Positions 11,841 to 19,082 of a DNA stretch of 32,846 nt are shown here, one piece after another. Numbering within the stretch: position 1 is the stretch's first letter; every line of letters begins with the position of its first letter. The notes below the pieces were generated by a model, which was not told where the DNA came from, ran no database searches, and saw only the letters and a program-made list of their open reading frames with translations. This stretch comes from a virus, in the IMG/VR virus record IMGVR_UViG_3300009370_000101, positions 1 through 32,846 of that record. One strand, 5' to 3'. Made by a program: the position numbers and the translations under genes.

Positions 11841-11897
11841 AGAATTATTTAATTATTTATTTAATTAAATAGTTAAATATGATGAAAGGGGGTTTGA

Positions 11898-12278
11898 TTG
11901 TCTAAGAAAAAAGTGTACGAAACAGGCGCAAGTAGAAGTGCGGACGTAGAAGGCGTTAGGTATGACTTGGTTCCACCTGAGGGTGTAGAGGCTGTTGCAG
12001 AGGCTATGCATGAGGGTGCTGTAAATCATGGAGACCATAATTGGAAGAAGGGTTTAAAAAATTCTGTTCTAATCAACCATGCTCTAAGGCATATTTACTT
12101 ATACATGAAGGAAGGTCATGGCTTTGAGGATCACATAGGCCATGCTTGCGCAAATTTGATGATGTTGAAGTGGAATGAGAAACATTTGCCAGAGTTCAAC
12201 GATCTTGGAGCCTCTTGGCATATTGAAGCAGGTAGTGACAAACTTAATTTAAACAGAAAGGACATTGAAAAGCTATGA
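11898..12278 (+). CDS. dATP/dGTP diphosphohydrolase-like (DUF5664) protein
   Basis: The start is TTG 11898: AAGGGGG lies 5 nt upstream, and the ATG at 11882 runs into a stop. The 126-aa product contains RYDLVPPEGVEAVAEAMHEG (residues 21-40), then DHNWKKGL (46-53), HALRHIYLYM (61-70), GFEDHIGHACANLMML (75-90). This is the pattern R-x-D-x3-P ... GA--HG--NW--G ... R-H ... G--D--G-----L of the DUF5664 family (dATP/dGTP diphosphohydrolase N-terminal domain, MazG-related helical fold). These enzymes hydrolyse purine dNTPs to monophosphates; in some phages they shape the nucleotide pool. It is the first rightward gene below the strong promoter, separate from replication genes. Activity is inferred from the family. 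Confidence 0.7.
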   Translation: MSKKKVYETGASRSADVEGVRYDLVPPEGVEAVAEAMHEGAVNHGDHNWKKGLKNSVLINHALRHIYLYMKEGHGFEDHIGHACANLMMLKWNEKHLPEFNDLGASWHIEAGSDKLNLNRKDIEKL

Positions 12279-12463
12279 GTGATTTAGTGCCAATAGGCGG
12301 ACTTTGGAAAAACCAAGACAAGAACGGAAATGATTACTTTAGCGGAAACTTTACTTACAAAACCAAACTCTTAGTAATGACAAACAGTTATAAGGATAAA
12401 GAAAATGACCCTGACTACATTGTTTACATTGCTAAAAAGGATGATAAGCCTAAGGAAGAGTGA
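12275..12463 (+). CDS. DUF736-like small protein, 62 aa
   Basis: The product reads VPIGGLWKNQDKNGNDYFSG, then NFTYKTKLLVMTNSYKDKEN, then DPDYIVYIAKKDDKPKEE. The layout 'GLWKN-DK-G--YFSG ... K-L---N-yK-----PDY-VYIAK' is like DUF736 and related small phage proteins, which are compact beta-rich proteins of unknown role, possibly single-strand DNA-binding. Its ATG overlaps the previous stop (ATGA), so the two genes are coupled. Confidence 0.6.
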   Translation: MSDLVPIGGLWKNQDKNGNDYFSGNFTYKTKLLVMTNSYKDKENDPDYIVYIAKKDDKPKEE

Positions 12464-12490
12464 GTGTCCTTACAAAATGGAGCCTAGAAG

Positions 12491-12685
12491 ATGTGGAGCC
12501 TCATTGGAGAAGCCATCGGTTTCATTAGAGAAGCCCTTAAAAGGCGATTTAAAACAAAGTATGAGCGTACTTGGAAGGAAAACGATGATGAAATCAAGGA
12601 TGCTTTGGCTAAGGGTAGTGTTTATCGCCTTGCTGCTATGTTTAAACGCTTGCACAAGCAAGGTAGTTCTTCTGAAAGAAAGTGA
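12491..12685 (+). CDS. Hypothetical helical protein, 64 aa, overlapping a lipoprotein gene
   Basis: Layout: MWSLIGEAIGFIREALKRRF, then KTKYERTWKENDDEIKDALA, then KGSVYRLAAMFKRLHKQGSS. The first 15 residues form an amphipathic helix, not a long membrane segment. The rest is a charged helical region. GGAG lies about 8 nt upstream. Its 3' part overlaps the lipoprotein gene at 12585-12800 in another frame by 101 nt. The overlap recalls Rz/Rz1 spanin pairs, but the expected N-terminal transmembrane helix of an Rz-like inner-membrane subunit is not convincing here. Confidence 0.55.
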   Translation: MWSLIGEAIGFIREALKRRFKTKYERTWKENDDEIKDALAKGSVYRLAAMFKRLHKQGSSSERK

Positions 12686-12800
12686 TATGAGATTATTGGA
12701 GGACGGTAACTATTCTGTTTCTCCTTCTTGGATGGAAGAACGCTTGCAATTTGAAAATAATATGGTAAAAAAGCTACAAGAGTGTCACTCTATTAATTAA
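12585..12800 (+). CDS. Small lipoprotein (outer-membrane spanin-like)
   Basis: ATG 12585 is selected because GGAAGGA lies about 6-7 nt upstream and the signal peptide then begins at the right place; the longer open frame from 12405 has no support. The 71-aa product begins MMKSRMLWLRVVFIALLLCL then NACTSK, a lipoprotein signal with lipobox L-N-A-C and Cys at residue 23. The mature part is about 49 residues (TSKVVLLKESDMRLLEDGNY, SVSPSWMEERLQFENNMVKK). Size, lipobox and partial overlap with the upstream frame resemble Rz1-type o-spanins, although it is not Pro-rich. It lies next to a holin-like gene, which fits a lysis cassette. Spanin function is inferred. Confidence 0.6.
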   Translation: MMKSRMLWLRVVFIALLLCLNACTSKVVLLKESDMRLLEDGNYSVSPSWMEERLQFENNMVKKLQECHSIN

Positions 12801-12817
12801 TTGATTGGAGCAACAGT

Positions 12818-13012
12818 ATGGTAAAAACTATAATTGGCTTTATAGATGGTATATCTACAGGTCATAAAACCTATATTCTGTTAGGCCTTGGTATGTTGAT
12901 GATGATTTGCCAAAGCTTAGGATACCACCATTTCTCTGACGAGGCATGGGGGATGTTAGGTATCGGTAGCGCAGCTACTTGGAAAATGGGTCAAGACCGC
13001 AACAAAAAATGA
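12818..13012 (+). CDS. Holin-like small membrane protein
   Basis: The 64-aa product has two hydrophobic stretches: KTYILLGLGMLMMICQSLGY (about 17-36) and AWGMLGIGSAATWKMG (about 43-58), with short polar ends and a basic C-terminal tail QDRNKK. This two-segment layout with a 'GHKTYI' start resembles small phage holins and related membrane proteins encoded beside structural genes. GGAG lies 9 nt upstream. The stop overlaps the next ATG (ATGA). Lysis timing is the expected role, but no endolysin gene is recognised in the window. Confidence 0.6.
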   Translation: MVKTIIGFIDGISTGHKTYILLGLGMLMMICQSLGYHHFSDEAWGMLGIGSAATWKMGQDRNKK

Positions 13013-13365
13013 GGTTATGGAGTGCAATGCTCCTCCTACTTGTATCCTATGCGCCAGTTTTCGCTCAGTCCCTACCCCCACTAGAGCAAAGACCCTTCTT
13101 AGGAAATATGGTTAGTTGGAGCTTGCATTTTTCTCTTGGGGTTGTAGTAGAGATGAATGAAGATGGTGAGCGTATGCTCTACTCATTTCCAATTTTATCA
13201 AGGGCGGAGGTTGATTGCCGTAAATACGCTGAAGATGGGGATGAGATACATCTTATAGAAGAGACAACCAAATACATAATTCCTAAACATCCTATGCTTT
13301 ACCGTAAACCACCATATGATTGGAAGGTGTGGGAGAAGAAAGAGATTAAAGATGGAAGAAAATAA
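13009..13365 (+). CDS. Secreted/periplasmic protein with signal peptide, 118 aa
   Basis: ATG 13009 is chosen because it overlaps the previous stop (ATGA) and gives a proper signal peptide, MRLWSAMLLLLVSYAPVFA, with cleavage likely after V-F-A before QSLPP. The earlier in-frame ATG at 12979 would put ten polar residues in front. The mature part (LEQRPFLGNMVSWSLHFSLG, VVVEMNEDGERMLYSFPILS, then AEVDCRKYAEDGDEIHLIEE) is not recognised. It sits between the holin-like gene and the small-terminase gene, so a lysis-related periplasmic role (for example spanin-like or lysis control) is plausible. No peptidoglycan hydrolase motif is visible. Confidence 0.6.
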   Translation: MRLWSAMLLLLVSYAPVFAQSLPPLEQRPFLGNMVSWSLHFSLGVVVEMNEDGERMLYSFPILSRAEVDCRKYAEDGDEIHLIEETTKYIIPKHPMLYRKPPYDWKVWEKKEIKDGRK

Positions 13366-13735
13366 CAATATACCACAAAGGTTTGTAAAAGGTGGGCTTG
13401 CAGGCCCCGGCAGGCCTAAGAATGTAATTAATAAGAACCGTTTGGTTGGGGAAGTTCTAAATAAATTAAATTTTGATCCATTAAGGGAAGCGGTTGGTCT
13501 ATACAGGGATGAAAATACACCCCCTAAAGTTAAATCTGACATAGTTTTAAAAATTATGCGCCTTGTCTATCCAGAAGTAAAACAGATACACGTTGAAAGT
13601 AATAGTGTTGCTAATGCTATGAATCCGATTGCTGAAGCTATGCTTCAAATTCAGGAAAAATCATCGGGATTTAACTACAATGCGAGGACTGAGGGTGGCA
13701 AAGAAAAAGCAAGAGAACCTAGTACAACTAATTAA
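13352..13735 (+). CDS. Terminase small subunit-like protein
   Basis: ATG 13352 is taken; the frame upstream of it lies in the previous gene without a ribosome site. The 127-aa product begins NIPQRFVKGGLAGPGRPKNV, a basic GPGRPK (AT-hook-like) stretch seen at the start of many small terminases, then NKNRLVGEVLNKLNFDPLRE, then PPKVKSDIVLKIMRLVYPEV, and an extended tail. DNA recognition by the N-terminal basic helix region and assembly by the central helices would be expected. It overlaps the previous gene by 14 nt and the large terminase gene by about 40 nt. Assignment rests on motif and position just before the large subunit. Confidence 0.65.
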   Translation: MEENNNIPQRFVKGGLAGPGRPKNVINKNRLVGEVLNKLNFDPLREAVGLYRDENTPPKVKSDIVLKIMRLVYPEVKQIHVESNSVANAMNPIAEAMLQIQEKSSGFNYNARTEGGKEKAREPSTTN

Positions 13736-15215
13736 GAGTCGTACTTGGAGATTAAATAATCTTTACCATATCCGTCCAAAAGAGGGGAGTAGTTTAATCC
13801 CATTTAGGCTTAATTGGGCGCAACGTGAGCTATATAGCAATATATGGAACAGGGTTATTGTTTTAAAAGCAAGACAATTAGGGGTTACTACCTTTTTTTC
13901 TGTGTTATTCTTAGATGATTGTTTGTTTAACCCCAATAGAGAAGCTGGAATTATTGCTGATACGAGAGAAAATGCCGAAGAAATATTTAGAACTAAGGTA
14001 AAAGATGTTTGGGATAACGTAGCAAAAGATATTCCTGCATTAAGAGATTTAATCTATGACACAATTAAGTTGGAAAGTGAGCAAGGAAAGCGTTTGATAT
14101 TTAGCAATGGTTCTGCATTTAGAGTATCAACCTCAATGAGATCAGGTACATTATCTCAACTGCTTATTACAGAGTATGGCAAAATTTGTGCGAAAGAACC
14201 TGAAAAAGCTAGGGAAGTGCGTACTGGCAGTATTGAAACATTGCCTAGAGATGCTTTGTTAGCCATAGAATCTACGGCTATGGGTAACGAAGGTGACTTT
14301 TTTAACAAGTGTCGTGATTCAGAGCTAGCCACCCTATCCCAAAAAGAACTTACCACTATGGATTATAGGTTCTTCTTCTTCCCTTGGTATAAAGAAAAAG
14401 CTTACACCTTAGAAACAACAGCCCAGTTGACTCCAGATGTTGTTTCATACTTTGATAAGCAAGAGCCTGCGTTAAAAATTAAATTTACCCAAGCTCAAAA
14501 ATCTTGGTATGCAAAAAAAGTTTCCGAGTTAGGGGATGATGTCAAGCGTGAGTATCCAACTACAGCTAAGGAAGCTTTTGAACAGAGCATAGAAGGGGCT
14601 TACTTGTCACGCCATCTGCAACTAGCGTATATGGATCAACGTGTAACCACAGTTCCTTATATTCGGAATTTACCTGTGAATACTAGCTGGGATTTAGGAA
14701 TTAACGATACGACTTGTATTTGGTTCTTTCAAGTCCATAGAGATACTATTAGATTTATAGACTACTATGAAAATGCTGATGAAGGGTTGTCCCATTATGT
14801 GAATGTGCTAAAAGCTAAGGATTATAGGTTCGGGAAGCATCTCGCACCACATGATATTGAGGTGCGTGACTTCACGATTGGTAAGACTAGAAAAGAGTTT
14901 GCGAGGGAGCAAGGATTAATATTTGAGACAGTTCCAAGACCTGCTGACGTAATGGATAAAATTGAAAGTGTCAGAAATCTATTTCCACAATTTTATTTTG
15001 ATGAGAATAAATGCAGTAGGGGCTTGACTTGTTTGAAGAATTATCGTAAAGAATGGGACGATAAGAACGGATGTTACAAGAACCGTCCTTTGCATAATTG
15101 GGCTTCGCATGGGTTTGATGCTTTATCTACTTGTTCCTTGGGCTTTGAAGCAGGATATTTAAGCATTAAGGTAATGCAAGCAAGTGCTGTAGCAGAATAT
15201 GATGTATTTGATTAA
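13695..15215 (+). CDS. Terminase large subunit (packaging ATPase/nuclease)
   Basis: GTG 13695 is preferred (GAGG 7 nt upstream; product starts AKKKQENLVQLIKSRTWRLN); ATG 13680 is an alternative. Numbering from GTG, the 506-aa protein shows the variant Walker A KARQLGVTT (58-66), Walker B LLITEYGK (156-163), the coupling motif IESTAMG (191-197), EYP-x5-EAFEQS (about 287-298), and the RNase H-like nuclease SWDLGIND (Asp333, Asp338) with PHDIEVRD (Asp387) and a C-terminal HGFDAL. It cuts and pumps DNA into the prohead through the portal. Length and motifs fit the podovirus terminase group with 'KARQ-GVTT'. Downstream genes follow in packaging order. Confidence 0.9.
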   Translation: MAKKKQENLVQLIKSRTWRLNNLYHIRPKEGSSLIPFRLNWAQRELYSNIWNRVIVLKARQLGVTTFFSVLFLDDCLFNPNREAGIIADTRENAEEIFRTKVKDVWDNVAKDIPALRDLIYDTIKLESEQGKRLIFSNGSAFRVSTSMRSGTLSQLLITEYGKICAKEPEKAREVRTGSIETLPRDALLAIESTAMGNEGDFFNKCRDSELATLSQKELTTMDYRFFFFPWYKEKAYTLETTAQLTPDVVSYFDKQEPALKIKFTQAQKSWYAKKVSELGDDVKREYPTTAKEAFEQSIEGAYLSRHLQLAYMDQRVTTVPYIRNLPVNTSWDLGINDTTCIWFFQVHRDTIRFIDYYENADEGLSHYVNVLKAKDYRFGKHLAPHDIEVRDFTIGKTRKEFAREQGLIFETVPRPADVMDKIESVRNLFPQFYFDENKCSRGLTCLKNYRKEWDDKNGCYKNRPLHNWASHGFDALSTCSLGFEAGYLSIKVMQASAVAEYDVFD

Positions 15216-15229
15216 ATAGGAGATAAGTT

Positions 15230-15541
15230 ATGGGTGGAAAGGGAGCAATGCCAGCAATGCCAGCCCCTTATGTGATGGATACGCCAAGAGAGGCGGACTA
15301 CTTACCGCCAAAAGAGGAACTCCCTGAGCCAGAAGGCGTTACTCAGGCTAAATTAGACGCAGATAAAAGGCGTAAACTAGCAAGGTTAGCAACCACAGAT
15401 ACTAGGGAAACTACTATTACAAATGAGGGCGGTGCATTAGGGCTGGGAGAGTTAGCCGAAGAAGAAATTGAAAAACCAAGTTTATTTTATAAAAAGAAAA
15501 CTGTTGGAGACAAACCTACTAAGGGCTTGTTATCTACTTAG
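15230..15541 (+). CDS. Hypothetical small structural-cluster protein, 103 aa
   Basis: The product begins GGKGAMPAMPAPYVMDTPRE, a Gly/Ala/Pro-rich flexible arm, then PPKEELPEPEGVTQAKLDAD and the basic RRKLARLATTDTRETTITNE, ending in a lysine-rich stretch KPSLFYKKKTVGDKPTKGLL. It looks intrinsically disordered. AGGAG lies 8 nt upstream of ATG 15230. Small proteins with a 'G-AP-AP' start often lie between terminase and portal in podovirus genomes, sometimes as minor virion proteins; function unknown. Confidence 0.6.
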   Translation: MGGKGAMPAMPAPYVMDTPREADYLPPKEELPEPEGVTQAKLDADKRRKLARLATTDTRETTITNEGGALGLGELAEEEIEKPSLFYKKKTVGDKPTKGLLST

Positions 15542-15550
15542 AGGGATATT

Positions 15551-16033
15551 ATGAATATTTTATTTAAACAAGAGGATCGTGAGCTAGAAAAAAGATTGTT
15601 CCGCCACGCTAGATTTAAAGGGGGGTCAGCCCCACAAGTAGATTATGCGGCGATTAATAGAGCGCAAGAACAAAAGAGACAACGCCTGCAAGCGGAGCGT
15701 GACGAGGAATTGCGTGTCTCTAGTATTGGTGATTACATAGACTATATGTATGACAATCCAGAACATACTTCTTTAAGGGCTGCTACTGGGCAGTTCTATA
15801 CGGCTACTAGCCCCGGACGTGTTCCAAGCTCAGCATTACAGGGATATAAAACAGATAAAAATATCAAACTTTCTAATGTTAAGGCTAATACAGAAAAATT
15901 TTTTACACAAAGAACACCGCTTCCAAGCTTAAAAAAAGGGCGGATACAGCTAGGGAAAAGAGCAGAAAAACCTATAAAAGAGACTTTGCTTGGTTCTGCT
16001 GATGTCGATAAAAAATCTCTGCTTGGAGCATAA
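15551..16033 (+). CDS. Hypothetical basic protein between terminase and portal, 160 aa
   Basis: An unrecognised, strongly basic protein: LEKRLFRHARFKGGSAPQVD, then QEQKRQRLQAERDEELRVSS, then DYIDYMYDNPEHTSLRAATG, then lysine-rich repeats (KLSNVKANTEKFFTQRTPLP, KKGRIQLGKRAEKPIKETLL). Its C-terminus KETLLGSADVDKKSLLG resembles the 'KKSLLG' end of the 103-aa protein encoded just before it (TKGLLST), suggesting a shared short tail. It has a ribosome site (GAGGGATAT) before ATG 15551. It is likely a minor structural or packaging protein by position. Confidence 0.55.
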   Translation: MNILFKQEDRELEKRLFRHARFKGGSAPQVDYAAINRAQEQKRQRLQAERDEELRVSSIGDYIDYMYDNPEHTSLRAATGQFYTATSPGRVPSSALQGYKTDKNIKLSNVKANTEKFFTQRTPLPSLKKGRIQLGKRAEKPIKETLLGSADVDKKSLLGA

Positions 16034-16035
16034 AT

Positions 16036-17685
16036 ATGGCCTATAGTTACTCTCCGAAAGATTTAATAAGACGGTATGATGTTTTAAAAGAAGATCGTAT
16101 TTTATGGGAACCGTTCTTTCGTGATGTTAGGGATTATATACGGCCTAGAAAACAAAACGTAGACAGCTCTGGACATATTAATGCGGAGCGTCATACTAAT
16201 AAAATGTTTGATTCTTCGGCTCCAGAGGCGAGTCGTATTATGGCTATGTCCATGCAAAACGCCCTAGTTCCTCAGTCGGTAGTTTGGTTTGGTCTTTCTA
16301 TCCCCTCTGGTCATGCACTCAGTTACTTAAATAAAGTTCCTACGGTTAGAAGATGGTTTCATGATGTTACTCAAAAGATGTTCTTTAGTATGCATGAAAG
16401 TAACTTTTATACTGCCATTGGAGAGGCGTTTTTAGACTTTACATCTTTTGGCACTATTAATGTTTTGTTAGAAGAAAATGATGCGTATGATGAAAATTTT
16501 GGTGGTCTTGTTTTCACCTCTATACCTACGGGACAATTTGTGTTTGCTGAGGATAAAAGAGGCCGACCTGATACTGTTTTTTGGGAATATGTTTTCACAG
16601 CAAGGCAGGCAAAACAGGCTTTTGGACAGCGCAAATTACCAGATAAAGTTAAAAAGGCTTGCAAGGAAAAGCCTGATGAAAAGTTTACTTTTGTTAGAGT
16701 CTTAATTCCTAGGGATGATTATAGAGCAGGCTCACAAGATGTGATGGATAAGCGCTTTGCTTCCCTAGATATTCATTTAGATTCAAAGACTCTGGTACGG
16801 GAGAGTGGATTTGATGAATTACCTTATGTAATTGGTAGATTTGAAAAGGCTTCTGGAGAACTGTGGGGTAGAAGCCCTGCTGATATAGCAATGCCAGATA
16901 TTAAAACCTTGAATAAGATTAGAGAGTTGGAGCTTAAAGGGCTTGCTACAGCCGTACATCCTCCTTTAATTGCACCAGATCAGGGTATTATTGGTACGTT
17001 TAGAATGACTCCTTCTGCAATTAACTATTCTAGGGAACCAGAAAGATTTAAATTTTTACGTTTTGAGGGTAGATTTGATTTATCTTCTCTTAAAGCAGGT
17101 GAATTAAAAAAATCTATTAGAGGTATCTTCTTAGCGGATCAGTTGGTATTGCCAGAGAAATTGAACATGACCGCAGAAGAGGTGGCAACGGTAAGAGAGC
17201 AGATTCAGAAATTACTTGGCCCAACTGTAGCTAGGTTTGAGAGTGAAGTTTTAACCCCTCTTATTCTACGCAGTTTTGGTTTAATGAATCGTGCAGGAAT
17301 TCTACCTCCTGCCCCTCAAGAATTAGCTGAATTAGACGAAATAGAGGTGTCATATGTTGGGCAACTGGCTAAGAATCAAAAAATACAAGATGTTACAAGT
17401 ATACAAAGGTGGCTCGGTGTGGCGGCTAACATGGCTTCTTTTTCGCCTGAGGTGCTGGACAACATTAATGTCGATGAAGCATTGCAGATTATCGGTGAAA
17501 GGATGGCTGTCCCGAATGAAATCATGCGTTCTCAGGAAGAAGTAGAACAACTAAGGGCGCAACGACAAGAACAAATGGAAAGACAACAACAATTAGACCA
17601 AGCTTCACAGGTTGCAGAAGGGGCTGGCAGGGCTGCTCCAATGGTCAAGGCATTAGGAGGTGTTGATGCGTTCCCAGTACAGTAG
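16036..17685 (+). CDS. Portal (head-tail connector) protein
   Basis: This 549-aa protein begins SYSPKDLIRRYDVLKEDRIL then WEPFFRDVRDYIRPRK, the typical start of T7/BPP-1-type portals ('L-Y--L---R--WE---RD---YI-P'). It contains FDSSAPEASRIMAMSMQNAL, PYVIGRFEKASGELWGRSPA and the long C-terminal helix region with GILPPAPQELAELDEIEVSY. The Gln-rich end (RQEQMERQQQLDQASQVAEG) is a helical barrel-like tail. The dodecameric portal forms the DNA entry channel at one head vertex and docks terminase and tail. Its size matches T7-like connectors (about 536 aa). Its stop lies inside the next gene (17666 start), a 20-nt overlap. Confidence 0.9.
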   Translation: MAYSYSPKDLIRRYDVLKEDRILWEPFFRDVRDYIRPRKQNVDSSGHINAERHTNKMFDSSAPEASRIMAMSMQNALVPQSVVWFGLSIPSGHALSYLNKVPTVRRWFHDVTQKMFFSMHESNFYTAIGEAFLDFTSFGTINVLLEENDAYDENFGGLVFTSIPTGQFVFAEDKRGRPDTVFWEYVFTARQAKQAFGQRKLPDKVKKACKEKPDEKFTFVRVLIPRDDYRAGSQDVMDKRFASLDIHLDSKTLVRESGFDELPYVIGRFEKASGELWGRSPADIAMPDIKTLNKIRELELKGLATAVHPPLIAPDQGIIGTFRMTPSAINYSREPERFKFLRFEGRFDLSSLKAGELKKSIRGIFLADQLVLPEKLNMTAEEVATVREQIQKLLGPTVARFESEVLTPLILRSFGLMNRAGILPPAPQELAELDEIEVSYVGQLAKNQKIQDVTSIQRWLGVAANMASFSPEVLDNINVDEALQIIGERMAVPNEIMRSQEEVEQLRAQRQEQMERQQQLDQASQVAEGAGRAAPMVKALGGVDAFPVQ

Positions 17686-17923
17686 AGAACTGGATGATAT
17701 AAGAGAAGCAATAGCAAAAACTTTTTCTGGTGTTCATGGAGAGAAGGTCTTAAAATTTTTAGACCAAATGTACTCCAACCAGATTTCAGCAGTACCTAAT
17801 GACCCCTACTCTACATATTACCATGAGGGTGGTAGGGGTTTGGTTTTAGGAATAAAGGCACAGATTGATGCATTTAAAAATAAAGAACAGCAACCAACCC
17901 AGCAAGAAGAAATAGAAATTTGA
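17666..17923 (+). CDS. Bbp19-like structural protein, 85 aa
   Basis: ATG 17666 is chosen because AGGAGG lies 5 nt upstream, within the portal gene; a GTG two codons earlier is possible. Residues 8-60 (LDDIREAIAKTFSGVHGEKV, then LKFLDQMYSN, then YYHEGGRGLVLGIKAQID) match the Bbp19 pattern 'F-s--G--VL--L ... Y--GGR-LV--I---I' known from BPP-1-type podoviruses. The tail is Gln/Glu-rich. In those phages the protein is a minor virion or assembly factor encoded between portal and scaffold, as here. Family match is from memory. Confidence 0.7.
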   Translation: MRSQYSRELDDIREAIAKTFSGVHGEKVLKFLDQMYSNQISAVPNDPYSTYYHEGGRGLVLGIKAQIDAFKNKEQQPTQQEEIEI

Positions 17924-17934
17924 AAGGAGCTACA

Positions 17935-18783
17935 ATGTCAGAAACAGAGACCGTTAATAACGATAATCTCATAGACACTAACGCAGAAACTAGCAATGAA
18001 GAAGCAGAAGAGACTTGGCAAACTCGGTATTTGTCGGATGATCTAAAAGAGAACGCTACGCTACAAAAATTTAAAGACGTAGGTAGTTTGAGCAGCTCTT
18101 ATTTGTCAATGCAGGAAATGTTAGGTTCTAGGGTTAAGATGCCAAGCGAAGAATCTAGCGAAGATGAGGTTAATGATTTCTATTCTAAGCTAGGCAGACC
18201 AGAGTCTCCTGATAAGTATGATATAAATGTGCCGACTTTGGGGAAAGAAGGCGAATACGATCAGTCTATGTATTCTGAGTTTTTAAATGAAGCACATAAG
18301 AATGGTTTAACTAATAAGCAGGCGCAGGCTGCTATTGATTTTTATAGCAAGTTAGACGATAATCAGCAAATTAATACTGATGCTGCAATGGCGCAAGCCA
18401 AACTTAATGCTGAAACTGCTCTTAAAAAAGAATGGGGTAATGTTAATTACGACAAAAATCTTGCCCTGTCTAGGCGTGCTTTTAATAGATTTGCTGATGA
18501 TGATTTAAAAACATTCGTAAATCAGAATGGTATTGCAAATAATGTTGCCATGATTAAGTTTCTGCATAAAATCGGTAAGGCTTTTAATGAGCCAGAAATG
18601 GTAGGGGCGGGTAAAGATTCTGGTAGTATTGATTCTGATTCCGCTAAAATTGAAATGGATGCAATTTTAAAAGACCCGAAGCATAAGTATCATAAGGCAT
18701 TGTTTGACACAAAAGATTCTTTACATGAAGAAGCAGTTTCCTATAGAGACCATCTTTATGATATTGTATATGGTGTCGAGTGA
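17935..18783 (+). CDS. Capsid scaffolding protein
   Basis: ATG 17935 follows AAAGGAG by 5 nt; an upstream in-frame start at 17920 would overlap it for no reason. The 282-aa product is highly acidic and helical (ETVNNDNLIDTNAETSNEEA, then DDLKENATLQKFKDVGSLSS, a 'F-d-v--Ls-sYl-ME-mlG' phrase typical of podovirus scaffolds) with LGRPESPDKYDI, another scaffold hallmark. The long helix LNEAHKNGLTNKQAQAAIDF follows. Scaffolds direct procapsid assembly and then leave the head. It precedes the capsid gene by the expected order. Its stop overlaps the next start. Confidence 0.85.
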   Translation: MSETETVNNDNLIDTNAETSNEEAEETWQTRYLSDDLKENATLQKFKDVGSLSSSYLSMQEMLGSRVKMPSEESSEDEVNDFYSKLGRPESPDKYDINVPTLGKEGEYDQSMYSEFLNEAHKNGLTNKQAQAAIDFYSKLDDNQQINTDAAMAQAKLNAETALKKEWGNVNYDKNLALSRRAFNRFADDDLKTFVNQNGIANNVAMIKFLHKIGKAFNEPEMVGAGKDSGSIDSDSAKIEMDAILKDPKHKYHKALFDTKDSLHEEAVSYRDHLYDIVYGVE

Positions 18784-19025
18784 TGACAGGCAAAGAAAAT
18801 ATTATTTGTTCTGATTGTGAAAACTTTACATATAAGGATAGACGTATCCAAGGTAAAGCCACGCCAGAGCAATATGGGTTTTGCGAAGCTTACGAATCAC
18901 CAACCTCTGCAAATAAATTTTATGGTTTATGTCCGCAGGCGGTTAGGGTTCAGGTAGAAGTTGTAAAGCCCAGCTTAGTGAAGAAATTAGCCCCAAAAAG
19001 GACAACTAAAACTTCACGCAAATGA
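18783..19025 (+). CDS. Small cysteine-containing protein between scaffold and capsid genes
   Basis: The start is ATG 18783 (TGATG overlap with the scaffold stop); GTG 18780 is an equal alternative. The product NIICSDCENFTYKDRRIQGK then FGFCEAYESPT-type region and FYGLCPQAVRV has Cys-x2-Cys, then a Cys, then a Cys. Four cysteines (about 10, 13, 34, 49) could bind zinc or an iron-sulfur cluster. The C-terminus is Lys/Arg-rich (KKLAPKRTTKTSRK). No close family is recognised. Its place inside the head gene block suggests a head-related or regulatory role. Confidence 0.6.
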   Translation: MTGKENIICSDCENFTYKDRRIQGKATPEQYGFCEAYESPTSANKFYGLCPQAVRVQVEVVKPSLVKKLAPKRTTKTSRK

Positions 19026-19029
19026 AGGC

Positions 19030-19075
19030 CTGCATGGTGCAGATAACCTTTCCTTTTAATCTCTTATTATAAGAG
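19030..19075 (+). promoter_or_regulatory. Two hairpins in the leader of the major capsid gene
   Basis: CTGCA-TGG-TGCAG (19030-19042) is a short hairpin. CTCTTA-TTA-TAAGAG (19061-19075) is a second one whose 3' arm contains most of the capsid ribosome site AAGAGG (19071-19076), 6 nt before ATG 19083. They may mark an RNA processing point or a translation switch; no promoter is seen. Confidence 0.5.
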
Positions 19076-19082
19076 GTGTGTT

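Noticed and set aside
12405-12584. The long upstream extension of the lipoprotein reading frame
   Set aside because: It overlaps two better genes, has no ribosome site and would bury the signal peptide inside the protein.
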